In this document: piece after piece, positions 1-9,649 of the stretch | Position numbering within the stretch: the stretch's first letter is position 1 | How the letters are laid out: each line of letters opens with the position of its first letter | The notes under the pieces: generated by a model | Database searches by the model: none | Seen by the model: only the letters and a program-made list of their open reading frames with translations | Told to the model about the DNA's origin: nothing | NCBI RefSeq assembly: GCF_000330505.1 | Contig: NW_004191847.1 | Location: 449,873 to 491,810, forward strand | DNA from: Entamoeba invadens IP1 | Lineage: Eukaryota > Evosea > Mastigamoebida > Endamoebidae | Direction: 5' to 3' | DNA length: 41,938 nucleotides | Program-made: the position numbers and the translations under genes

Positions 1-931
1 TAATTTTTGTTATTCAGTTTTGTTTTTTGATTTGTTTTGTTTATTATAAATCTTGGTTTTTTCAATCAAAACGAACTTGGACAGTTTGATCAATTTATTT
101 TTTTGCGGACAAAGCATGTAATAACAGTGAAAACAAAGTTGTTACAAACAACGGTTGGGTGAACCTTTTTTTATTGTTTAAAGTTATATTAACAACAAGC
201 GAATATTTGATAACAAACAACCTGAATTTTTACCAAAGAAATTGATAACAACGAGGCAAATCATAAACAATAAAATCAACATGATTGACAGACTCAAACA
301 TCGAAATGAAATTCCGTCGTTGAGTAAAAGTTGCGCTTGTAAAATGGTTCTGGTAAAGTGGATGTCAGTTTTTTCTTTTAATACAAAGAGTTTATTAAAA
401 ATGTCTCAAAGTACTATTGCTTAGAACCAAAATTTTTCGAGTAAACGGTGCCAATATAATTGGTTTGTTAGTAATATTTTCCCAATATTTTGTTCAAAAA
501 TATTACCAAATCAACTGTATTTATTCACTTTGAGATGTTTGAAAATGATAGGTGAAAAGGTCTTAACTTTATTTATGTTATTGATTGTGTTATTGGTTAT
601 TTAGTTTCTGAATACTTATAATTTTAATATCCTTTTTTAAGCTTATCTTTTCCTGTAAGTTGAAAACATTTTCATTAATAATTGACCCAAAAAAATAAAT
701 AAGGTTTATGGACAGACTTGACATTTGATTCAAATGTTGTTCTGAAAAACAACACTAAAACGTATTATATAAATATTAATACTATTACTAATTAATTATA
801 ATTATCTAACTTTTTTTAATGAATTAGAATGTATTAATGAAATAATAAATAATAATATTCTTTTCAACATACAACTCAAAAAAATAACACAAAAATGAAT
901 AACAAAAATATGAATAACAAAAAAATCGTCC
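1..931. other. Intergenic, no gene seen
   Basis: AT-rich spacer downstream of the minus-strand RhoGAP gene. Open frames are short; a 60-codon one at 242-424 opens on a non-ATG codon and has no recognisable motif. The first 450 bases are slightly less AT-rich than the rest, so they could be the edge of a gene outside the window, but I see no splice or coding signal that shows this. Confidence 0.5.
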
Positions 932-2263
932 CTATTGAGTCAACTCCGACACCACTATTCCCCGACTGCTATCGTCTTTAATTTCTGAACTCGAGGTGAG
1001 CACTCGTACCCCTTCCCCCGCGGTCAGACTATTAATTTTCAGTCTCCCTCCATCCTTTTTTGCCAACATTGTTTTTGCTCTTTCTTTTCTTGAGACTTTA
1101 CTTTTTGGTGAGTTTGACAAATCCTTCATTGACGTTGAGAACAAGTCGTTTTTCTGTTTTGAGAAATCGAGAGAGATTGAACTGAACGACGCCCGACTGA
1201 CTTTCTTTCCTCCAGAACTTCCCAAAAACGACGCAGAAAGTCTCCATTGCTTTTTACAGTCGCCAAGTTCCATCTTAATTTGTTCAGTCAATAAATCATA
1301 TTGTGGGTGGTTCAGTGGTTGAAAGGCGGGGTAGCTTGGGGGTTGGACCCCGAGTTCCTCATTTCTCTTTTTGACGTCGCAGAATGCTGTCTCGTGGTTT
1401 CTCAACAAATATTCGAAGGTGGAGATTGCCGTTTTTGTGTAGACGAGTTCGTTCATTTTCCCGTTTTGTGGATTTTCGCAGACAACAAGTCCAACGCACT
1501 TCGCCAAATTTGTTTCGTCCATTTTGTTGATGTCCTTTTTCAATATGATTTGGTGCAAAAACTCACAGAAGTACCACAAAGTGTTTTGATTGTGTTTCGG
1601 AAGACTATTAACAAACTCGCGTGGGTTTGGAAGACCACTTGGCATATTAATATAGTCGTGGAACCACTCCGGAGGGATTAAAGGAACAACTAAGACGTGG
1701 AGGTACTGTTTAAGAAACGACGACGCAGTGCTAATCTCATCCTTCTCGTCGAATTTCAAGTCCGCGTCGTTCTCGACGAGTTCGCGGAGCTCACGAATTT
1801 TGCGACTGTTTGCGTTGATGCGAAAGATGCCCTCCAATTGGTCTGCGTTCTTCTTCTGCATAAATTCAATACACCGATAGACTACATTGGGGACACGCCA
1901 GCGCGACTTCTTTATCGCGACTTCGATGGGGTATTGGAAAACACCAAACGCCTTCATATAAGGCGAGAGCTGTGCGACCCAATACTTCATCTCAGCGTGG
2001 GTTTTACATATGAAAATGTATTCGTGGTCGTATATGATCTCAAACATATTTGCTTGTTCGGGATCTGCTTCGGAAGGCTTGTAATCTTTTGGGAAGAGAG
2101 TTTTGTTGACGGAGAGTGTGATGAAGGCGCGAATAACTTGAATGGTCTTTTTGTTGATGTATAAAATAGGAAAAGTGGGATCGGGTATAAGCTCAACTCG
2201 CATGTCTTTGATCTTTTTGTTGCACAAAATAGAGACGACGCGTGAGTCCGACACTCGGCTCAT
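932..2263 (-). CDS. PH domain-RhoGAP protein
   Basis: Predicted GTPase-activating protein for Rho/Rac GTPases, 443 aa from the first in-frame ATG at 2263; the frame runs 5 codons further upstream to a TTG. Residues about 15-103 look like a PH domain ending in the helix with the conserved Trp (W95), which would bind phosphoinositides or partners. Residues about 108-310 are a RhoGAP domain: the arginine finger is in the EGIFRI motif (R148) and the structural Asn in NLAKC (N252). The tail of about 130 residues is Ser/Lys-rich and looks disordered. The order PH-RhoGAP, and the VFxYPI linker between the two domains, are shared with the gene at 17849-20047, so the two are paralogues. It should act at the cell cortex on actin regulation; the target GTPase cannot be read from the sequence. 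No intron is needed. Confidence 0.92.
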   Translation of the reverse strand: MSRVSDSRVVSILCNKKIKDMRVELIPDPTFPILYINKKTIQVIRAFITLSVNKTLFPKDYKPSEADPEQANMFEIIYDHEYIFICKTHAEMKYWVAQLSPYMKAFGVFQYPIEVAIKKSRWRVPNVVYRCIEFMQKKNADQLEGIFRINANSRKIRELRELVENDADLKFDEKDEISTASSFLKQYLHVLVVPLIPPEWFHDYINMPSGLPNPREFVNSLPKHNQNTLWYFCEFLHQIILKKDINKMDETNLAKCVGLVVCENPQNGKMNELVYTKTAISTFEYLLRNHETAFCDVKKRNEELGVQPPSYPAFQPLNHPQYDLLTEQIKMELGDCKKQWRLSASFLGSSGGKKVSRASFSSISLDFSKQKNDLFSTSMKDLSNSPKSKVSRKERAKTMLAKKDGGRLKINSLTAGEGVRVLTSSSEIKDDSSRGIVVSELTQ

Positions 2264-3522
2264 CTTTTTTAATTTCAAGTTTGATTTAAAATGATACTTT
2301 TTTGTTATTCATTACTTGCTTTGAAGTGTTTAAAAGTGCATTCGGATATATGACAGAAGACTATAACTACTACTTTTGGGATGAAGTGGTTCTCTCGATT
2401 TAGAACAAAATGAATTTTGATGTATTTTAAAAGGGAGAATCTAACTCTACAAATGGTTATTGTATAATTTCTTTATTGTTTGGAGAAAGCCGTGTTTCTA
2501 AAATATCATCAAAATTTTTTTGGTGAGTCGACTATTAAATTGATGACTCGGGATATTTATACCAATTTCTATTATAAAATTATTGGAATCAATTAAAACT
2601 TTTTTGCTCTATTGAGTTCTTCTATTGGTTTTTCGTGTGTTATATCACCACGTCTATGGTTTAACTCTGAAATTGTAATTGTGTGTAAAAAATAGTGTGA
2701 AAATAAACAGTTCAAATTATCAAAATTATCGAAATGAAAAAACTATTTTTGGTAGTTTTATAAATAAAAAATGGAAACTTTGAATTAATTAATTTTTAGA
2801 ATTTTTTTTAAAGTTTTAATTTATGGTATTATTTAATTATAATTATTATTAATAATTAGTAGAATAGTTAATATGATAATTTTTACTCAAAAAATGTTAA
2901 ATAAATACTGTGTTTAAAATACACTCAAATTTTATTATTAGATGTAATTAATAGTTATATTATTCTAATAATATATTTAATAGAATACATAATTATTTTT
3001 CAAGAAGTAAAAATTTCCCAAAAATTTGTGTAAAATTTGTTATTTAAAGGTTTTGATGATTAATTTATTTATTAAAATCATTGATTTTCTAACTTTATAT
3101 TATATTTTAATAATAAAAAAATCATTATTTTTCCTATTATTATTAAATAACAATAATTATTTTAAAACTAATAATGATTTGTTTGTAATTAATAATATAA
3201 AAACTATAAAAATAATTATAAAAAAATTTAAATAAAATATAACTATAAAACCATCAACAACTAGTTTTTCAAAACATTTTTGTTTTTATTTTTGCAACAA
3301 AAAAAAATGGAAACGTCATTACTATTTTGGGTTTAAACACAAAAAACAATTTTTAATAAATATAATAATAAAACTATTATAACTAATAACTGAACGAGTA
3401 AGGAAACCCGATATAATAATCAAAACAAGAGTAACCCAAATACAACAAAGTAAAATAAAGAATGAATTTTTCATTACAATTAATAAGTAAATCAACTAGA
3501 AAAAGTAATTGTGACAAAAGTC
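2264..3522. other. Intergenic, AT-rich
   Basis: Divergent spacer between the RhoGAP (-) and LCAT-like (+) genes, so it must hold both promoters. Very AT-rich, with many TTATTA/TAATAA runs from about 2750. A 69-codon frame at 3026-3235 is almost all Ile, Lys, Asn, Leu and Phe, which is what AT-rich noise gives. No RNA gene or repeat was recognised. Confidence 0.5.
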
Positions 3523-4800
3523 ATGTTATTTCTTCTCTTCTTATTATCAGTGAATTCACAGAAAACTGTGAACGTTTGCACCAGTCGTCGTCCTGTCTTT
3601 CTGTTCAATGGGATTTTGGGAAGTTCTCTTAGCGCGAACATAAGCAACTATGGCTCAAATGAAGTTGATTCAGCCTGTTGGGAACACCAAGCGACTAATC
3701 AACGTGTCTGGGCCTCTTACGATTTACTGAACCCATCGACTCGCAAATGCATTCCGCAGTACTTACAAATGCATTACGACGTTGATACGCATCAAATGAG
3801 GAATGCCGAGAACGTCGAATTGTATTACCCCAACGCCAACTCTGTTAATGGTGTTTCGACCATTTCGCCGGATCCAATCACTAAAAACCTTTTAAGACTT
3901 TACGCTGATATTGTCGACAATTTACAGGCAATTGGGTATGAAGACATGTACGACTTACAAGTCGCTGCTACCGATTGGAGGGTCATGAAACAGAGTACCG
4001 TGTGGACACAAAACATTAAGAAGAACATTGAAACTGCATTTAACATTGCAAACAAAAAGGTCATTTTAGTTGGACACTCGATGGGGGGATTAACTATTTC
4101 GGACTTTTTAGAGGACATGGGACAGAAGTGGGTCGACAAATACATTCAACGAGTCGTTTCAATATCAACGCCATGGCTCGGCGCAGTCAAAACTATTAAA
4201 GCACTTTTGGAGGGCGACAATGCCGACTTGCCAAAAGAAGTTATACCACTTGATCTGTTCCTTAACGCGTCCAGAACATTTGAATCGGTGTATGCGATGG
4301 CGCCAAATGAACTTTATTATAAGACTGAAAATGGACTCCTCTCTGCAAAGGAACTTGTGAAGCTGTTGGATTCATTTAAAGACGAGGTGGATGAGAAAGG
4401 TGACTTTGTCAACAACGCTCTGAAGCTTAGTAAGAGAAATTATAAAAAAAGAGGTGTCAAATACCCATTGACGTGTATGCATGGACATAACGTGAACACT
4501 TTTGTTGGGTATCAAATGGTCAACGGACTACTGGAGAAGGTGTATGAGAATGAAGGAGATGGTACCGTTGAGTCACAGAGTCTTTCTTATTGCGACCAAC
4601 TTGGAATGGAAAATTTTGTAGGACTCACCATTTATGGAGCGTCTCATGTCGGCATCTTGAAGTCAGATTCAGTCATCAAAATAATCCAAGAATACGCATG
4701 TGATGAAGTCGACTATGTCCCTGAGCCACTTACCTTTTGGGAAAAAGTGATAGTCATAGCGTATGAAATCTTTAACTTCTTTGTCGAGCTTTTTGATTAA
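3523..4800 (+). CDS. LCAT-like acyltransferase/phospholipase, secreted
   Basis: Lecithin:cholesterol acyltransferase family alpha/beta hydrolase, 425 aa. The frame opens at a GTG (3511), but the ATG at 3523 starts directly with a signal peptide (about 13 residues, Leu/Phe-rich, ending near NSQ), so I chose it. The catalytic triad is visible: nucleophile Ser in VGHSMGG (S186), Asp in EGDGTV (D346) and His in GASHVG (H375). The FLFNGILGS stretch near residue 27 is the family's lid/oxyanion region (usually PGxxGS). Length fits LCAT and lysosomal PLA2 proteins. Known members move or hydrolyse the sn-2 acyl chain of phospholipids; whether this one prefers sterol, water or another acceptor cannot be told. 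It should act in the secretory pathway, phagosomes or outside the cell. Stop TAA is followed at once by TAATAAAG-like sequence typical of compact 3' ends. Confidence 0.93.
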   Translation: MLFLLFLLSVNSQKTVNVCTSRRPVFLFNGILGSSLSANISNYGSNEVDSACWEHQATNQRVWASYDLLNPSTRKCIPQYLQMHYDVDTHQMRNAENVELYYPNANSVNGVSTISPDPITKNLLRLYADIVDNLQAIGYEDMYDLQVAATDWRVMKQSTVWTQNIKKNIETAFNIANKKVILVGHSMGGLTISDFLEDMGQKWVDKYIQRVVSISTPWLGAVKTIKALLEGDNADLPKEVIPLDLFLNASRTFESVYAMAPNELYYKTENGLLSAKELVKLLDSFKDEVDEKGDFVNNALKLSKRNYKKRGVKYPLTCMHGHNVNTFVGYQMVNGLLEKVYENEGDGTVESQSLSYCDQLGMENFVGLTIYGASHVGILKSDSVIKIIQEYACDEVDYVPEPLTFWEKVIVIAYEIFNFFVELFD

Positions 4801-5421
4801 TAAAGAAGTCGCTTTTGAATTTTGTTATTTAATTCATTCTAATCATATTTTTTAATTTAGTTTTTTTTAATATTATTTATCATAATATAATTTATTTAAA
4901 AAACAGAGAAACTCAATTTTTTTGTACAATTGTAATAATTTAGTTTTAATTTTTATTTTTATACTAGTAAAAGATAGTAATTGTTATTAATACATAGAAT
5001 AGTAAATATTATTACTATTCTTGTTATAGAAAAAATACAAGACAAAGAGAAATTATAATAATTCTAATTTTTTAAATAATAATTTAAATAATAATATTAT
5101 GAGTATTTTGTTTTGAGTATTTAACAGTAAAAAATTCTTATTCGAAAGAGGCAAAAAAGGGTTTGAAATAACTAATGAATTTCGTGTTTTTCATATTAAA
5201 AAGACCGAATTCGATATTTAAAATTCGAGAGACATTTCTTTGAAAGAATGAAAAATCCAAATTAGCAAAGATTTGAAGATCTAAACACCCCGATAAAGTA
5301 GTCTTATTTAGTTGAAATTATTTATTCTCTCGACCGTGTTTTACTTACCCATTTCTATTATTGTTATACAGAAATTTTGACTTCCTGTGTAAATGAAACG
5401 AACTTTAAAACAGTCAAACCA
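4801..5421. other. Intergenic with TATA-like element
   Basis: AT-rich to about 5100, then less so. It holds the promoter of the TauE-like gene. The frame of that gene stays open upstream to 5302 with no ATG, and a possible 3' splice site (TTATACAG, ending 5371) lies just before the coding-like part. A short upstream exon is therefore possible, but I could not find one with a proper ATG and donor. Confidence 0.45.
5213..5222 (+). promoter_or_regulatory. TATA-like element, Entamoeba type
   Basis: GATATTTAAA matches the Entamoeba core TATA consensus (GTATTTAAA) at 8-9 positions. It lies about 200 bases before the first in-frame ATG of the TauE-like gene (5422). That is further than the usual Entamoeba spacing of roughly 30 bases to the start site plus a very short leader. 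Either the leader is long, or a 5' intron or exon is missing from my model. Confidence 0.4.
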
Positions 5422-7011
5422 ATGGAATTGACATTCGACTGGAAACTTGCAGTTGGGTCGATTGGTTCCCTCTTCTTTGCGGTACTTTGTGCCGGCTCAG
5501 GTATAGGTGGTGGGTGCTTTTACCTTGTTATTTTTGTTCTGATTCTTCAAATGGACGCACACGAAGCTGTTCCATTGAGTAAAATCACGACTTTTGGTGT
5601 AGCATGTGGGGGCTACTTAGTTCTCTGGATGAAGATGCACCCGACAATCAAGTACAAGCCACTCATTTCGTATGCAACGGCGTTGATGGTGGAGCCCTTA
5701 ACGATATATGGGACAATGCTTGGGGTTATTTTAAACATCACATCTCCAAGTTGGTTGATTATAGTAGTTTTAGTGTTGTTACTTGGGTACACGTCCTACA
5801 AGACTTTCACAAAGGCGTGGAAACAGTACAAAGCAGAGAACGAGAAAATGAAACAAGCAAAAATCGCGATAGAAATGAAAGAAGAGAAGCAACCGGATCA
5901 AGACACTGCAAACGATGACATGACGACGGAGAGTCTCAAAACGGGAGCAGAAAGTGACGACAAAGTGCAAAGTGGTGTCATCGTCTCCGATAAAATCGAC
6001 TTAAACGAGTCGACACCTCAGGACGACAAAAACGAACAAGGCACTGGCCCACAGTTACTCCCACAAGACGAGAATGAAACAGTCGAAGATACAAAAAAGA
6101 AAGAAGAGAAAATTCTCTTCAAACGCGAAGTCTTAAAGTCGATTCTCTCCATCATCATATTAATAGCAGTCTGGGCAGTGATGTTTTGTATTGTCATTTT
6201 ACGTGGCGGGGGAAAGATGGATTCCGTCGTTGGTGTACAATGTGGAACACCATGGTATTGGATATTGACTGGAGTCGGCGCGCCTTTGATGTTAACTGTC
6301 ACTTTAATAGTTGGTGGGGTGTTGTGGTACAAACATCGTGGAGAGCATATCGAAGGTGAAGTACAATGGAGTGTGAAGAATTGTATAATAATACCTGTTG
6401 GGGCGTTGTTTGCTGGTGTATCTGCAGCGTTTTTGGGAATAGGTGGTGGAATGGTGATTGGGCCCATATTGTTAGGTTTGTGGTGGAATAGATATAGTAT
6501 GATATATAGTATGATATAGTATACTATAATACTATATATTATACTATAATATAATATTTGTAATACTATAAATAAATAACACATAGAAATTGGTGTACTT
6601 CCTCAAGTGGCTACAGCGACGAGTGCATTTATGATTATGTTCACTGCGTCATCCTCATCACTTCAATATATTATAGATGGGAAACTCGACTTGTATTGTG
6701 GGTTATGGTACTTTGGTATTGGGTTTATCGGGGCTGCTTTTGGACAATTTGGCTTTTCAAAGATTGTTCAGAAGATGAATAGACAGAGTGTCATCGGATT
6801 TTTCTTAGGTGCTTTAATAGTCCTTTCGACATTAGCGATGGTAGCAATGACTGTTATCCAGCTCATTCAAGATGTGAAGAACCATAACTTAGGTTTCCAT
6901 CATCTCTGCAAAGCGGTTGAAGACTCATTCTCGTCGTTATCAACTTCTTTCTCATTGTATTCCGAGTCGGCCTTTTCGAGCGTATCGATTGCTTCTTCTT
7001 CTGATTTATGA
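5422..7011 (+). CDS. TauE/SafE-family membrane transporter, two exons
   Basis: Exons 5422-6475 and 6587-7011, joined product 492 aa. TauE/SafE proteins are predicted sulfite/organosulfonate or related anion exporters. The two hallmark repeats are present: GSGIGGGCF near the N-terminus and FLGIGGGMVIGPILL in the second half, each starting a bundle of hydrophobic helices. Between the halves is a charged Glu/Lys/Asp-rich loop of about 110 residues, which is plausible as a cytosolic loop in eukaryotic members. The intron is supported because the join gives GPILLEIGVLPQVATATSAF, which matches the family's conserved G(P/I)LLLELGxxPQVxxAT motif; without splicing this motif is cut and the frame hits a stop. 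The ATG at 5422 is the first in frame, but the open frame extends upstream, so the N-terminus is uncertain. Substrate unknown. Confidence 0.88.
6476..6586 (+). other. Intron of TauE-like gene (111 nt)
   Basis: Starts GTTTGT and ends CACATAG, phase 1. The inside is an AT-only run of near-palindromic ATAGTATGATA/TATACTAT units. Removing it restores the conserved second TauE motif. Confidence 0.9.
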
Positions 7012-7272
7012 CTTGATTGTCTCCTTATTATATTAGTTTTATTCATTTTCAAGAATTATAATAATATTATTACTAGTAATACTAATATCTTTATAGAACA
7101 TAATCTGATAGTATTAATACTATTATTATATAGTAATTGTATTAACAATACAAATATAGTAATATACTAGTATTAATATTAGTAATATTATAATAATTTT
7201 ATAATACATTTATAATAATATACTAGAATTAATACTATTCAATCAACCCGAAAGAAACAATTTATAACTTGT

Positions 7273-8466
7273 TTACCATTTGTATGGCAGATTATTCTCA
7301 ATGGACACAGTCTTTTCAATTCTGAACTTAAATGGCGTCTCGAGGAACCTCCAAATGACGTCGACGAACAAATTGAGACCGACCATCATTGATACGACGT
7401 ACAGCATCCCAAACAGTTTCCACGAGAGTAAAAAGTCCAAGAATGGACTTTGAATGACGCAGAGGGATTTATATATATATGGTGTTCCCCAGTGAGTAGA
7501 TAGACTGTAGTGTGTATCTTTTGTCTTACAAATCTCTCGAATTTTATCAAAGACTTCGTTTTGATTTTTGACCATTTCTGGAGTGAGTCTGATGTTTTCT
7601 TCGATCGTCACTCTTAACATGGCGTTCTTTGGTATTTTCCCGATTTTTTGTGTTTCCTTTTCCCAACTTTTATATGAAATGCGTTGCGTCGTTTTGAACG
7701 TTGTTTTTGTGAGTAAAACAAAATGTTCGTCCTCTTCGTCATCGATTTGTTGGTATTCACTTTCCTTGTGTTTTAATATCTTAGTGATGTAATGGTAAGC
7801 CTCCCCAACAACATGTCCGTCCGGTTTTTGGGCCAAATACTTTGTTAAAATTGCGTTTAAGTCGTGGTCGAAACTTCCGTTCCAGAGTTCCATTAAAATT
7901 GAGTGTGCTGCGAAGATTCTGTGATATGTGTCGGTGTCTCTATAAAAGATACGTGCGATGAAGATGACAATCAACTCGATCAATATCGTCGACACAAATA
8001 CACCACTCGCAACTATCACTTCAAAGTCGTTCTGTTTGCATATTAAACGGTCGATCATACAAACAAGTGCTGAGAAGACAAATGGAGAAAGAAAGATGTT
8101 AATCACGGGGATCCTTCTCCCCATCCCAAGTACTATAGCAGTGAGGGCCAACACGGAAAAGGGGTATCCAATAGCAAGACCATACACTATATGTTTTCTT
8201 CTCTTTGACTCACAATACGTTTTATCGTCGTGTCGATTTTCTTTGGGGTGTTCTAAGTAAATTGTACTGTTGTGTTGTGTACAAAAACTTGGGTCTTGAA
8301 TGACCAATTGTTCACCTGCTGTGCATTCTAAATCAATGTAACTATACAGATAAAGCCCCCCATCCGTGCAAACATATTTAAAAGAACTAACTAAGTCGTG
8401 TTGACATGTCGATGGATAAGTCAATGCGTGAGATAATGAGATGAGTAACAAGAGAGGTATTACCAT
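7273..8466 (-). CDS. Unknown multi-pass membrane protein with signal peptide
   Basis: Not recognised as a named family; 397 aa from an ATG. A signal peptide (residues 1-15) is followed by a luminal/extracellular part of about 75 residues with five Cys (C21, C33, C48, C62, C85). Three hydrophobic segments come next (about 93-114, 121-143, 148-172), then a soluble stretch of about 165 residues with an acidic patch (DDEEDE) and a Lys-rich region. A fourth hydrophobic segment lies near 340-372, before a basic C-terminus. The layout suggests a secretory-pathway or plasma-membrane protein with a cytosolic middle domain. It is convergent with the TauE-like gene, 261 bases apart. The gene itself is well supported (long frame, better GC than its flanks); the function is open. 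Confidence 0.8.
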   Translation of the reverse strand: MVIPLLLLISLSHALTYPSTCQHDLVSSFKYVCTDGGLYLYSYIDLECTAGEQLVIQDPSFCTQHNSTIYLEHPKENRHDDKTYCESKRRKHIVYGLAIGYPFSVLALTAIVLGMGRRIPVINIFLSPFVFSALVCMIDRLICKQNDFEVIVASGVFVSTILIELIVIFIARIFYRDTDTYHRIFAAHSILMELWNGSFDHDLNAILTKYLAQKPDGHVVGEAYHYITKILKHKESEYQQIDDEEDEHFVLLTKTTFKTTQRISYKSWEKETQKIGKIPKNAMLRVTIEENIRLTPEMVKNQNEVFDKIREICKTKDTHYSLSTHWGTPYIYKSLCVIQSPFLDFLLSWKLFGMLYVVSMMVGLNLFVDVIWRFLETPFKFRIEKTVSIENNLPYKW

Positions 8467-9649
8467 CTTCTTTTTACTATGGGATTCTTAGTTCAGGGTT
8501 TAGAAACTTGTAATTATTAAGTATAGTTACACCGATATAATTAAAATTCGTTATTTTTACAAAAAAATTGAAGGTTTTAACGGAATAAAAAAATACAAAG
8601 AAGATAGGCAATTTTTATTTTAATAATCAAATTGTTGTCGTTTTTATTTTTCATTACCAAAATCTTTGATTGGTAAAATGTCGATATAATTTTATTTTTA
8701 TTATAATTACTAAATAATTCATAAATTTATTAAATTTATAGATTTTTATCTATTGAAAAACAATATTTACCGGTATAAAAAATAATATTTGTGTTTTTTT
8801 ATGATTTTTTTTAGTTTCTAAATAATAAAAAAAATTACAAAACAATGAAATTTAAATTTATGTTATATATAACAAAACCGAGTTTGTTATCGAAAAAGTT
8901 GCAACACACACTCCCACAAAACAAACACAATACCTTTCAGTTTTCCCTACCATTATCCGAATTAATGTCAAACACAAACTACTCGTTCCTTCCCACCCAC
9001 CCTGTCTTTCCTCTGCCCCGGTTTCGTTACAGAGAAACTGAAATTTAAAGGGAAAGGAGGTTTATAAACAATATTTTAGGGTTATATTTTTACTTCAATC
9101 ACTTATACAGTCAGTGGTTAAATGATCAGATTTTTTCTAATAAATTTCATGTTTGTTATCGTTTTCGCTTTTTTTTAACATGATTAAAATACAAAAATAA
9201 ATAATTTTATATTGTTATCTTTTAACTATTAAATATAGTTAATATATCTTATAACTTATAGTTGTTTTAAAACTATTTTAATATATCGACATTTTCTTGA
9301 TAATCAAAATAAAAATTTTAAATTTAAGGGTTTTTATGTTTATTTTTTTTTCAAATTTTTATTAGTTTATCAGATTATTAATTGTCAATAGATTTATTTG
9401 AATTATAAAATAATTAAAATAATTACTTATGTATTTTGATTCTAAAATACATGAATTCTAAAAATGGCAAAATGAAGTATTCAATGAAACTTGAAAAAAA
9501 TAAGATATTTTTAAAGTTCAATCAATTATTAAAATAATAGAGCAAACAATAGTATTAATATATACTATTAATAATTAAAATATAATAGTAATATTAAATT
9601 ATGCTACTAATGAGTAAAAACTATATACAAAACTCAAATAAAAACGAAT
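8467..9649. other. Intergenic with a GC-raised patch
   Basis: Mostly AT-rich, but 8870-9070 stands out with C-rich plus-strand sequence (runs such as CCCACCCACCC and CTCTGCCCCGG). A 67-codon ATG frame (8845-9048) crosses the patch; its composition is odd and it shows no motif, so I do not call it a gene. The patch may be a non-coding RNA or a leader/regulatory region of the minus-strand gene ending at 7273. Confidence 0.4.

Noticed and set aside
242..424. 60-codon plus-strand frame
   Set aside because: Opens at a non-ATG codon, no domain, and lies in spacer sequence; within the range expected by chance.
3026..3235. 69-codon plus-strand frame
   Set aside because: Almost only Ile, Leu, Asn, Lys and Phe, as expected from AT-rich noise.
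6018..6584. 188-codon minus-strand frame over the TauE-like gene
   Set aside because: Antisense shadow; its head runs through the AT-only intron and it has no domain.
8845..9048. 67-codon ATG frame over the GC-raised island
   Set aside because: No motif and unusual composition; kept only as a compositional observation.
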